From: Brugia malayi
Taxonomy: Eukaryota > Nematoda > Chromadorea > Rhabditida > Onchocercidae
Direction: 5' to 3'
Assembly: GCF_000002995.4 (NCBI RefSeq)
Contig: NW_025062476.1
Coordinates: forward strand, 4,583,001 to 4,647,000
Length of the DNA: 64,000 nucleotides
Both the position numbers and the translations under genes were made by a program. Shown one piece after another: positions 11,980-23,618 of the stretch; positions within the stretch are counted from its first letter, which is position 1, and every line of letters begins with the position of its first letter. The notes beneath the pieces were generated by a model that saw only the letters and a list, made by a program, of their open reading frames with translations, did not search any database and was not told the DNA's origin.

Positions 11980-14900
11980 TTATAGTAATGGGTGGGGAAT
12001 TCTTGGTGTTCCATCTAACTCAGGGCATACTATCGTGGAAGAACATGTTACATTATTATTATTATGTTGTTGTGTGCTGTATGGGAACGCTACTGTGGGA
12101 ACTACTGCTAAATCATTAAGGGTATTTCTCTGAACTTGAAAATGACAACTCAGAGAATTATCTATCAAACTACCTCGACTAAATGTTGCAGTCGGTGTGG
12201 GTGAAGATCTTGTTTCAACGTTAATCAAGCTTTCCGATGGTAGAGGTAAGTCATTGTGTAATATCTTGTCTTCCGTAGAATCGGGAACATTCACTACAGA
12301 AAAATCTGACTCAGTTGATTGAGTCCTGGAATAATATTTATAATCTGTGGATGGCATTTGTGTGCTTGATATAAGTAACGAATTTAGGACATCGTTATCT
12401 ACCACATTATTGGCGATGAAATCAATTGCTGGCTCCGCTCCGGAATTTGGAGATTGTCGCTGTGCATCATTCACGACATCAACAAGAACAATTTGCTAAA
12501 AAATGTACTGCTCAAATTTTATAGCTAAAATGGTAAAATCTTTAAGAAAATTACACTTCTGAATTACGAAGTTTGCAATAACTAACCATGCCACGATCAA
12601 AGTTTTCTCCTATTTGCTGCCTCAACTGTAAAAATTCCTTAGCTCTTACAGTCTGAGCACCCTCTACCATTGATTCACTTGTTCGCATTTCTCGCAACAT
12701 TATTTCTCCTTCTTGTTCTGAAAATCAGTAAACTTCCTGATCTGAATTACATGATAAGAAATTTTAACCGGAAGGACTAATTTGGTATTAAATTAAATCA
12801 TTTTTTTTTTTTTTTTTTTGTTTATCCATAATGATAAGTCCAGACAGCAAGAATGTTACTATAAAAATTCTGCATCAGCAAAATGAGGAAAATACAACCA
12901 GTTAAAACAATTGTTTATATCAGATTATTAGTAACGAACACCTCGTTGCAGATTAAATTAAAAATACTCCAACTCCGTAAAAATTTAAAGATTATTTAAT
13001 TTACCACAATCTTGCATATGTCTTATTAGACAGTTCTAAATCTTTTTTTCAAGAAAATTTATGAATTTTGAAAGGGCAAGAAAAATACCGAGGTCTTCTT
13101 CTGCCATAAAAACGTACAACTCATCATCTTCAATTTCGTCCTGATTAATCAATTGCACTATTTGTGCAGTACTCATGCATTCTCTGTCATTTGTTTCATG
13201 CATGGTAGCTTGTTCTTCAGCACTGACTGCACAATTTTGCAAATGGCCATGTTCAAGCATTTGTTGATGACAAGTTTTTCTATGATGGATAAAACGATAC
13301 CTAAAAATTAATGCCTGAAACTAGTATCCATTTTTGTTTATCAAGAAAAACAAATGAATAAATATTAAGTAGTTCTGATTAGTTATCAAGAAACGAAAAC
13401 AAACCTGTCTTCGAAAGAGAAGTCACAACACCACCAAGTTACTTTTCCACGATCCATATCCACCCTAATGTTAGGTAAACCTTTTACTTCAATTACCGTT
13501 GAGAAGCAGTTCTTATTATGTACACGTTGCATGTGACGTATAAGCAATGATGGCTTCACTGTAGTCAAACCACATTCACTACACTTTGCTCTAAATTAAA
13601 TGAATTAAGTGATCTTGAGAAAATATTAAACAGCTTTTATAATGTGCAATATGTTTAGATATATATTGTAAGCGTCAAAACAATGTAAGTTAATGAATAA
13701 GAATCCAATAGTGCGATGTTCATTCAACTTGTACAAAAAAGATCTATCTGAAATATTTGCTCACATGCATGGACTTTGATCTAGCATAGAGGTACGATTT
13801 CCTGAAGAAGTATCTGCAAAACCGTTTCCACACAATGTCTGCTTTTCTGCTAAGCTATCATCAGCAACGATATCATTAAGTTTAGCAGTATTCTTTTGCG
13901 AATTGCTAATTGTACTAGTAGTGGGCAATTTTTCCGTTCGACTGCACGGCACACCGTGCACATCTTTTTTATGCTCATTCAATTCATTCACTGATAAACA
14001 TACATCACCACACCATTTACATACATACCTGAAAAAAAAAATTTTTTTTTTCTGATACAAGAATGTATAGAATCTATATTAAGCTATAAAATCTCTTCCT
14101 AGAACTAAAAAATCAAACTCAATATTCACGTCAGAAGACACCAGTCTTACTGTTCATTAATTGAAAATTCAAAAATAATTGCAGTCATTATAATCTATCG
14201 AGTAATAATGCAGTAATTCCATTGAAATGGGTCATGACAGATCAAAACTGTTTGTCTGCAATTTAATAGTACTGATATCACTGCCTCAATTAAAAATGTT
14301 TTATATCTTCATCTCGAAGTTTTGTACATAGTTTTCAATTGATAAGTGCGAGATGACTTTAATAAGCTTGATAAATGCGATGAATCAATACTTTATAATC
14401 TTTTCCACAGCAGCAGGATAACTTGAAAATAAAAAAATTAAAGAATTATAATACTTACTTTCGCTTTCTAAGATGTGATGACTCTTTATGCAGCATCAAA
14501 TTCTTCTCATTAACAAAAACCAAATGACACTGATAACAGGTACAACGTGCAACGTACTGCAATACATATTAATCTAAAAATAATGCAATAATGCGATTTA
14601 TTTAAGCCCCGTGTAAAACCAAAAGAAAATGTGAAATATAACCTACTGAAGGACCAAAATTTGCCAATAATCGTCGTCTTAAGTCGTCATTTTTCCGATG
14701 AGCACGAAAATGATTCATCATAAATTCACAATTAGCTTCAAAACTAAGACCACAAATATGACAGCTCAAAGCACCTGTGTAATGCCTATTAGCAGAATGA
14801 TGTTCGGATCGAAGACTTTCTAAAAAAATAACACCAAAAAATCTTAATTGTTTTTAAAAAATCTAAATTTCTAGGTTAATTTAAGAAATTCGAAGTTTCC

Positions 14901-16125
14901 AGTATTATTTAACACCTAATATAAAGGTCTATCCTTCGTTAATGATCCCACAACAAAAAGTGTATGGAAGCTTACGCGATCGCTTAACAATTTCCGTTAA
15001 CATTCTTGTCTTCTTTAACGCTTCACGTCGCTTTTTGGCTATCGCTTTAAATGTCTCTCTCCTTAAAATGTCGAATATGGAATAGAAATTACATAAAAGC
15101 CAGATGAAAATAACAGCATTGGAGAAATTCCATGCCATACAAAGTAAAATTGAATGCACCGCTCTTGGCAATTCGTTGCAGAAAAACAAACAGGTAACTG
15201 TACCTCTTCCACTCGTTACGAATCCTTGATATTTCTTCCAAAACCTCAGGAAGGTGTGTTTTGTGTTCTATTTTAGTATGGCGTTCCAGGCCGAATGAAG
15301 TTAAAAAAATACGGTTAGGACAATGACGACAAGGATACGACTCCACCTCATTTGCTATACCTAAAATAATGGAGTATTCAAGTTTTTCAAAAGGTGAAAA
15401 TTTTATTCAAAAATAGTTGAAAAAATTTGCGCTAGTCCTGACAAGGTATCATGATCTTCACGAAATGTTTTACACTACAACAGAGTATCAGATATTTACA
15501 TATTATCTAGCAAGGAGAACTCAATTTTTTACACATTGTAAAGTTTACATGATGAAACTATTAGATCAAAAAAAAAAACTTGCCTGGAAGATTATCACAA
15601 ATATGGAACATCCGTCCATCACCTGGTAACGCAGAAACTTCAACTGTAACACGAGATGAGTTAGCCTCATCACCTAGTGATATCCTATCATGAGCTTCAG
15701 CATGCTGGTAAATCTGAGACCGATTGACATCGATATAAAACCGTTTCATTGATTTCCACTGCTCTTTGTTCACATCAGCGATCTTCATCATCACTCCACC
15801 TCGAACTACGAAATCCTCTCCAACTTCATCATCTACTTCATAATCGTTCTTAACACATTCTTTTTCTAGAAATTCACATAAACAATCAACTATTGATCTA
15901 AATGTGCCAGAATTATCTGTTATTATTTTATTTCACACTTTTTCCCCTTAACTGGTATTTTTTTAAGTGAATTTCGAAACAGAAAAATAATAAATATACA
16001 GTTGAGATAACAAAATTGAAAAGTATACCCTTTTTGGCTGAAGTATTTGCAGGACGTAGTCGACCTCTGGAGATTATTCGCGGTGCTTTTTTGCAATACA
16101 GCTCTGAGATCCCAGCTCTTTCCAT
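11980..16125 (-). CDS. C2H2 zinc-finger protein (multi-finger, uncharacterised)
   Basis: Eleven exons, 750 aa, reading leftward: 16125-16029, 15916-15584, 15360-15204, 15061-14976, 14819-14647, 14556-14459, 14028-13765, 13590-13405, 13300-13089, 12717-12587, 12495-11980; all junctions keep frame. Five clear C2H2 fingers lie near residues 154-175 (CRHC...H...H), 244-265 (CHIC), 289-312 (CYQC), 318-340 (CKWC) and 406-428 (CSEC). A sixth, atypical Cys/His cluster is near 456-480. Between the first two fingers is a basic stretch (AIAKKRREALKKTR). After the fingers comes an acidic segment (EIEDDELYVFMAEEDL), then a Ser/Thr/Asn-rich tail without fingers. This layout suggests a nuclear DNA- or RNA-binding regulator, but I do not recognise the orthologue. 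The intron after 15584 has a GC donor (CCAG|GCAAGT). ATG at 16125 was chosen as the first in-frame start with an open frame into exon 2. Confidence 0.85.
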
Positions 16126-17692
16126 TCTCCTCGAAATACCGGGAAATCAGCCTACCTTATGAAACCGTTACTTTCATTTACATTTGAAGAAAAACAACGA
16201 ACGAGAAAATACGATGGATAGTATGTCGGCCAAAGATAAAATACCATGATGAACAGTTGCGTTTCGGCTGATTTCCTGATTTACTTTTCGATATCCTGCA
16301 AGAGGGTTACCGGTAGGTGGTGTTTGTAAATTTCCGGTTTAATAATAGCATTGTTATAATTTTTGTAAGAAATGTTATCCTGCAAAAAATTTAAATATTT
16401 TTTGAAGTAACTCGGAAGGTGTATAAGGCAGAATGTACGAGAATGGATATCACTTAAGCTATTCAGAGTTGAGTGGACAAACAAGAAGGATGAATGTTAG
16501 CTAGCAGATAAGTGTTGACAATGATAACGTAACTTAGATTAACCAACTCCGGGAGTTTGTGACTCTGTGACCTCTCGAAAGCAATAAGCTAATATCCTAG
16601 ATGTGAAAGTGCATGAGGTTTTGATATTGTCGAGAATGACGTAGTTATCTTTATATACCTTATCTTGTCAAATCACTGCTTTTCCTGAAAGAGCTTGCAT
16701 TGATGTCTTGATTTTGGCTGGGATACCATTTCATGGAAGTAGTTTGAAAAGGACGACCTCGGTTGATATCAGTGCATCAAGAGAAAATAATTTGAGTGCA
16801 TGATTCAAACATCGAATTTCTCGAATCTTTCCGCTTCATTTGTTTTGTTTTTCGAGATTTTTATGGAAGGTTATTTAAGTAAATGTGAGAGTGCCGCCTG
16901 AATTCATCAATTATTCACGATAGTTGCGCAAGAGCACGCAATGTGGCATGCAGTATGCAAACATGCAATCTTCCGACTCTTCGGATTAGGATATAGCATT
17001 GTTCGGTTCTTCACTTATTATTTACTGACATTACAACATTTTTGACAAATGATAAGAAACTGACGGGGTCACCCTCTTACTCATTGAGTTTCTGTGATGC
17101 AGATTAATCCCTCAATCCTCCAATTGTTTATTTAAAAGATACATGTGGGCCTTGCAGTTTTATATTGCATATTTTTCATATATGTCAATCATTTCTTATC
17201 TGCTTGGTGGTGGCATTTTATTAATAATACATTTTCATTATTAATGTTGGATACCTCAATGGGAGCTGTGGTAACAAGTTGTTATATGGGTTTTCCTGCA
17301 ATAGAATAGTATTTGTTTATGGAGAATGCAGACAGGTTACATCATTCCATATTTATACCCCATTGTTTTATCTCCCGTTCATCATGAAATACTAAAGCTT
17401 TGATATTTCATGATGAAATTTTAGACAGGTGACAAAGAACTGCACAGAAATAATTTGCAAGCGAAGAAAATGATAGAATATGATTGAGATGTAAAATTGC
17501 TGTATCATCATATACAGGAATTTATACCATTTGCAAAAGAATTTATTGACAAGATCGCAAGCGGATCTGATTATAGTTCACCTTCTTGCAAAACTTTAAA
17601 CGGTTGTCCGGAAGCGTTTAGCTTTACACTTGAAATCTATAAATGAATCTTTCTGTGTTAAAATTACAATTACGTTGCAACTGCGGTTATTA
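16126..17692. other. upstream region of the zinc-finger gene, no gene seen
   Basis: Less AT-rich than the window average and without open frames of note on either strand. It probably holds the promoter of the zinc-finger gene and, at the right end, the 3' UTR of the PLAT gene. Confidence 0.5.
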
Positions 17693-17698
17693 TTTATT
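17693..17698 (-). terminator. candidate poly(A) signal of the PLAT gene
   Basis: AATAAA on the - strand about 100 nt after the stop codon at 17797. Confidence 0.5.
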
Positions 17699-17796
17699 CT
17701 TGATAGCATTAATTTATAGCAAGATGCAAGGCCATATAGAACTAATTTGTGTTATTAGTATGTGCTTTTTAACAATTTTAAAAAACATAATATTGA

Positions 17797-18633
17797 TTAC
17801 TGCTGTGAAGTCTTTATAAAATCAATCCTTTTTGTTTTTATGCTAGGTAATATAATTTTCTTTACAAATGAAAGTATAACCAAGTCATCAGGATCGTCAC
17901 CAAGCCATTTGTGACATGGAAATTGATATAGTATATGATGCATATGTTCGATAATATATACAGAATGCAGTAACCAAGGCTTGCAGTCACCCTTTTTTTC
18001 ATGCCATACTTCTAGTGATTTGAGCTCTGATAATGGGTTTTGTTCAATTAGCAAAAATAGATCTGACTGAAACAAAATAGAGGAATAAAGGAGCTATTTA
18101 CAGATTATATACATTTAAAAAAATTTTAGAAGCAGGGAATTTCTTGGGTGACATCAAACATGCCTCAATAGCCATTACGGTAATAGCAGAGGTTCAAATC
18201 CCCCTCTTTCCATTTTTTTTTTTTTTTTTCTTTCATCTTATAATAAAATTTGACTTACATGGCCGCGCTGAAATTTCTTTCGATGACTAATTGAACATTT
18301 AAGACGTACTTTATCTGTCTGTATGCCTTCGATATCTGTTAACTACAAAGTATTTGGTTCCAGTTGATGGTACAGCATGTTCCCCTTACAAAGTCGGTAT
18401 CATAAAAACTTAAATTTGTTAAATTGTTAAATTATTTTTCTAAGCACACTTTTTTCTTCTTTCAAGCAAAAACTTAAATTTTTAAATTTACACTTATAAT
18501 TCGGAAAAATGAAGATACACACTTGTACAAATATATTCGCTGTAGTCCCAGCGTTTTCTTTGTTGCTTGTGCGAACTACCACCGAATAAGCACAATCGAT
18601 GATACCCAAACCAAAATAAGATGATTTTACCAT
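17797..18633 (-). CDS. stand-alone PLAT/LH2-domain protein
   Basis: Three exons, 153 aa: 18633-18519, 18335-18259, 18066-17797, in consistent phase. Almost the whole protein is one PLAT beta-sandwich: YSVVVRTSN..NAGTTANIFV (residues about 16-36), KFQRGH before the second half, SLEVWHEKKGDCKPWLLHSV, and QFPCHKWLGDDPDD, which matches the family's 'aromatic-FPC-xxWL' signature. PLAT domains bind lipids or membrane proteins and usually sit in larger proteins such as lipoxygenases, polycystins and DENND5. No signal peptide or membrane segment is visible. The start is supported by a good acceptor (CTCTTTTACTAG ending at 18657) 24 nt upstream of the ATG, which fits trans-splicing. An extra upstream exon cannot be excluded. 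The first intron's donor (GTGT|GTATCT) was chosen because it restores the PLAT core. Confidence 0.75.
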
Positions 18634-18657
18634 AGCTATCTTTCTTTGCGTACTATC

Positions 18658-19927
18658 TAGTAAAAGAGTGTAAAATAATTTGAATATGATTCGAAGTTCA
18701 AGTCTCAGTGAAGCTTTACAATAACACTAAATAAAATTATCCAAAAAGTGAATTGTTAATGGAAGCGAAATGTTAGGTAGCAAATTTGTTCACAAACTAT
18801 TTTTACATCTTATATGCGAGCTTCTGAAATTTCCTCAATGAGCAAATTAATTCTCCCAGAAGCCAAATTGTTGTAAAATGAACAAACTTTGCAATTAAGA
18901 AGTATTTATGTCTTCTTTGCTATTAACTTTATGCAAATTTTGCATAAACTTAATTATTGGCACCTTAATATCATTCATCCTTAATAATAATTGCGATAGC
19001 CATCGAAAAGTAACTAAGAAGACCATATGTTTCGTTCCATTACTCTCAGCAGACCAAATTTAAGAGTGAATCTAATAAGCATTTGTTTCTTAAATCCATC
19101 CATATGTTTCATTAGGATTTAAGTGAGGACGGTGCTTATGAGCCTTCTAAGTACGAATTTCTTTATATATAACAATAATACATATTGTACAGATGAATTG
19201 AAGAACGAACGACACTCAAATGCCTAGCTTCCTATCATATTACAACATGACAATTTGTTAAATGTACTTTTATGAATTTAAGAAATCCACTAATTTTTTC
19301 CTTCTTCTAATAGTATATCGAAAATTTTTATAAGCTTCATTTTAGTACATAAGCTGAAAAGCTCTGCATAAATACAAGTCCTTCAATTGAAAACACACAT
19401 GATAAGACACAATGAGTTAAAATGCTGAATAAAGATGAACCAAAACAATCAATGTAGCAATGATAAATGAATGCTTAAATACATAAACAGAGCGTATAAT
19501 TCTTTTAAAAGCAAAGATATATGAATACACTCACATAATCTTTCCTGAATTTTTTGCAGTGATAGAAGTAAATGAAATTTTTTAATAATGGAAACAATCA
19601 GCTTTATCTTATATATTCTGATATTGCTATTTCCTGCAAATTCAATCACTCGGAATAGATCTAAGAAATGCAAATGTCAGTTGCACAAAATGAAAGACTT
19701 CAAACACTAACATAATGGATTTTTTAAACACTTAGAAAAACTCCACCATACAAAGCTCAAGATTGATGCGTAGCTTACTTTCAAATACAAATACACTCAT
19801 ATTGTCCTTATCAAACATAAATTCCATTCAAAAAAAGTTTCACTGTTCCAACAAATTGGTACAAATATCCTCCAATTTTTACTGACTTTTTAAATTAATC
19901 TAGACATCACTCTCAATAACTTTTCTC
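18658..19927. other. intergenic region, no gene seen
   Basis: AT-rich. It separates the PLAT gene from the poly(A) signal of the next gene on the same strand. Only short fortuitous frames were seen. Confidence 0.5.
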
Positions 19928-19933
19928 TTTATT
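19928..19933 (-). terminator. poly(A) signal of the 506-aa reading frame
   Basis: AATAAA on the - strand only 9 nt after the stop codon at 19942, giving a very short 3' UTR. Confidence 0.7.
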
Positions 19934-19941
19934 AAACAAAT

Positions 19942-21464
19942 TCAGCGGTAATAACGAGGTGATAGAATAAATTCACCCAAAGAAGTATTCAATTTTGAAA
20001 GAGGTTGATAAATTGAAAAAGTTTCCCGTGAAGTTCGCTGCAGTGAATCATGATATCTTCGATCTTCTTGATTATCATCAGCACTTGTATCTTCCTGAAT
20101 TCTGTTTCTATACAGCATATCAGCACTTTTTTTCATTGGTTTCGAATCTACAATATGGGAAATTTCGGAATCATTAGCATTCTTGACTAGCGTCCAGCAG
20201 AATCCCCATTGTTCTACACCTGAAATTACTGTAACACGTCTAACCGGATGTTGGTTTGGTTCCTCACATTTCCACATAACTAAATCTGATGAAGCAATAA
20301 ACAATCGCTTTTTGAGAGTTTCTGCTAGCTTACTCAAACGTTGATACTGCTTTTGATGTATCGCCTCACTATTCCCGCCTTGGAAATCATATAATTTTAA
20401 CTGATTTGTTATTGGTGATGTGTCTTCTGCAATAAGTTTTGTCTCATGATCCGAATCATTTGGTTCGATTTCATGAATTGTTACATCAAAAAAGCAGTCA
20501 CGTGATTGCTCGCTTGTAGAAACACCACTTCCGGAATCGTCAACAGATACAGTATGATTTTGGAAAACATCGTCATCACTTCGTGTGTGTCGTAGCGTGA
20601 GGGATTTGTCAGATTCCAAGCTTAATTGAGAATCTAAAAAATCGAAGTTCGAAAAGTTCTTGTTCTCGTTCAATTTTTTGTAATCAATTTCAGATGTTGG
20701 AAGAGTTTCCAGAGACATTGGAGAACTACCTGAACAGTGGAGATTTGTTGAAGATGTTATCGATGGAAATGTATGCAATTTAGGGCTGTAATTTGCTTCC
20801 TTACCACTTTTTTTACACTTCCAATTTAAACTATCGGATTCTTTCATAACAGCAACAAAAGAAGTGCGTGATTTAGACTGGCTAGTAAAAGTTGGATTTC
20901 GTGGTATTACCTCTAACTTCTGCAGTGAAGAAGTTAAACTTCCATCTGATAAAAGTAATTGTTTCGCACATGGCAGAGTAAATGCAGGTTCTGAAGACTC
21001 AAGAATTATGGGAGTCTCGCAATGTGAATTGCTGGTTACTACTGGATTCACCAAATCTATGCGCTTTGACGATATTAACATTGTTCCTATATTTGAATTT
21101 GAATCTCTCAAAGGTGTAGGCGAATAAGCTGTTGGATTCTTCAAAAATCCATTAACGAGGATTGGAGATAATGGTGGTATTCCTTTTGCATTTATTTGGG
21201 AAAGATCTCTTCGTGAGCAGCTTGGTGGATTGCTATTCGGCAACATTTGCTGATGGAGAGTTATAAAACTTTCGTTTTGTACAGTGTATCCTTTCGTTGA
21301 ATTTTCTTTCTTCTTACATTTGATATTTTCAAAATCGACCGTCAAAGAACGACAAATTTTAAAACGACTTCTTTTCAAACCCCAACTCGATCTCCCAACA
21401 TTTGACAATCGCGATGACTGGATATGCGAACACTTAGGAAAATCGAACTTTGGCCATTCCATTT
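19942..21464 (-). CDS. serine-rich protein or C-terminal exon, function unknown
   Basis: One 1523-nt open exon preceded by a strong acceptor (CTCATTTTCAG). The first ATG is at 21462, giving 506 aa starting MEWPKFDFPKCSHIQSSRLS. The sequence is rich in Ser, Asn and Thr and probably disordered up to about residue 370. It then has a more structured stretch with KQYQRLSKLAETLKKRLF followed by LVMWKCEE and VRRVTVISGVEQWGFCWTLV. I recognise no domain. Two readings are possible: a separate gene whose mRNA is trans-spliced at the acceptor, or the last exon of the MePCE gene, because the upstream exon ending at 23619 leaves one base that joins this exon in frame (G+AA = Glu, then ATG). The frame is clearly coding by length; its gene membership is open. 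Confidence 0.7.
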
Positions 21465-23618
21465 CTGAAAATGAGAAAAATAGAAAATGGCAATAAATTA
21501 ACGACTTCATTCAGAAAATTTCGCGTAACATTGGTTTTTGTGTTGAAATAGAAAAATTCTAAATCAATATTTTTTGGCTTTTTCCTTCATTAAACACCAA
21601 AAGATGAGCTTTATCTTAGCAACCAATTGAATGTATTCAAAATTAAAGAAAAGTTATTCCAGCAACACTACACAAACTAAAAATATTCAACCCAGTATTG
21701 ATCACGAACGAATGTACATCCCAAATTACAGCTCTGTGGTGTAAAGGAAATATACTTAATCCATTTTCCAATACAAAAAGAAATTACACAATATACACTG
21801 GTATAGTCATGACAACATATTTTTATCCAGGCAGTACAAACATAAAAATCAATTCTAGAAAATCTCGAATAGTTATGAGACGTCATTTGGAATTAACCGT
21901 TTAAGAAAACACAGTTCAAGCTTTAGAAACAAGAATCCTCTTCAGATGATCCGCTTTTGAATCAAACTAAAGGCACTACGGTTAGGAAGGATTAAACAGT
22001 TAAAATGCAATAAAACTTTTTTAAAAACAACATGATCAATCAAGATCATTAAAAGTGGTCTTAGAGAATAAATTTTGATTAAATTTGCTAGCATGTATTT
22101 TAATGTAGATATTCAATAAGAAATAATAAATTATGTTTAAAGTAATAAGTCTTTTAATCATCATGTCGTATGATGTTTTGAAAATCTTCAAATCTAATGA
22201 TAAGGTTTGTTGTGATATCTGATATGTAGTGGCTTGAAAAAATATCACCAAGTTACTGTAATATCCTAGAAAACATCCTTCATCAATATAATCTGTCTGT
22301 TACTGCATTCTTAATTGCAATTGTAAAAATATTGCAAAAAATCTCATGATATAAGCACGTATCAGCTCACACAATAAGAATAAAATTCTTCTACTATCTC
22401 TGGATTTAAAACATTTCGCTTCCAATGATTACCCAGCCAAATCTCAATTTTCCTATGAACTAAACAATAATCTGGTGATCAACTTCATTCTGATATCTCT
22501 GTTATCCTATCATCTATTACATAATATTTCTTCAACTAATAATAAATATTTTTTCAACTAATACTTCATTTATGCAAATCTAAATCAAAAAGATTATTTA
22601 AACAAGAAATTTTCACTACAACAATCATTCAGAAAATAAATCCAATAAACTTTCTGATCAGACCAGTGAATTTCATAAGTTTTCATACATAAAACAATGT
22701 AAATAATAGCGTATAATAGTATAGATCAATGAATCCTGGCATATACAAAGTTGGATGGACTCTCGTCTTTACACAGAACTCAATTCAGGTACACTGCATT
22801 GCCAAAAATGCTTACTGTCATTAATCAGATTTCATTAATGCTCGCTGTATTATTCACACATCAATTAGTTTAATAATTTTTTTATTCAACAAACGAAGTC
22901 AAATTCTTAAATTAACGAAAAAAAAAATAGTAAGATGAGAAAAATCACAATGAGATTTAAGAAGAATGTATGAAAAACAAAAAAAAAAAAAAAAAAAGCA
23001 ATGCAAACAGATTTACCGTATTAATGAACACCAGTAAGCTGATTGAAAGCAAATTTGATACTATCTCTGAGGATAATTCTACACAAAACGTATTAGTATT
23101 AACCATATATTTCACATTCTTTTTCAACTAAAGCGACAGTCCACAAGATATTTTCTAAGAAAAATGGAATAAGAACAGAATTACTCACAATATTTGCTTA
23201 GGATTTTTCTTTTATGAGGATAAAAGAACATGCATATTTACGCGCTTTCTGAAACCTCATAAAATATAACAAAATATTGGAAACAAAACATTCCGGAAAT
23301 GTTATAAAAAATTAGGAGGAAAACATAGAAAAAAGAAAAGCTTAACAATAAATGGCGGCACAAAAATGAACCTAAATTTGAAACATACTGGAACCTACAC
23401 ACCAGACTTTTTTGTTTCATTCTTTCTTCCACAGAAACTCTATCATGAACTTTTCTTATTGCAAACGTTCATTTATCCTGAAAATAACTTCAAGGTCCTT
23501 TTCAGAAATATGCCTCTAAATTTGTGAAGAATCTTTGCTGCTCGTATAACTCAAAATATTCGACAAAAAAAAAACCAGTACCAAGGATCAGCAAGGTGCA
23601 ACATGATAGTTCTCTTAC
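21465..23618. other. intron or intergenic region, no exon recognised
   Basis: 2.15 kb of AT-rich sequence between the last clear MePCE exon and the serine-rich exon. An AATAAA on - at 22886-22881 could end an independent MePCE transcript. No convincing exon in either direction. Confidence 0.5.

Noticed and set aside
18135..18212. A functional tRNA gene on +
   Set aside because: B box and T run are present, but the D loop lacks the GG pair and no 5-bp anticodon stem forms; kept only as a low-interest finding.
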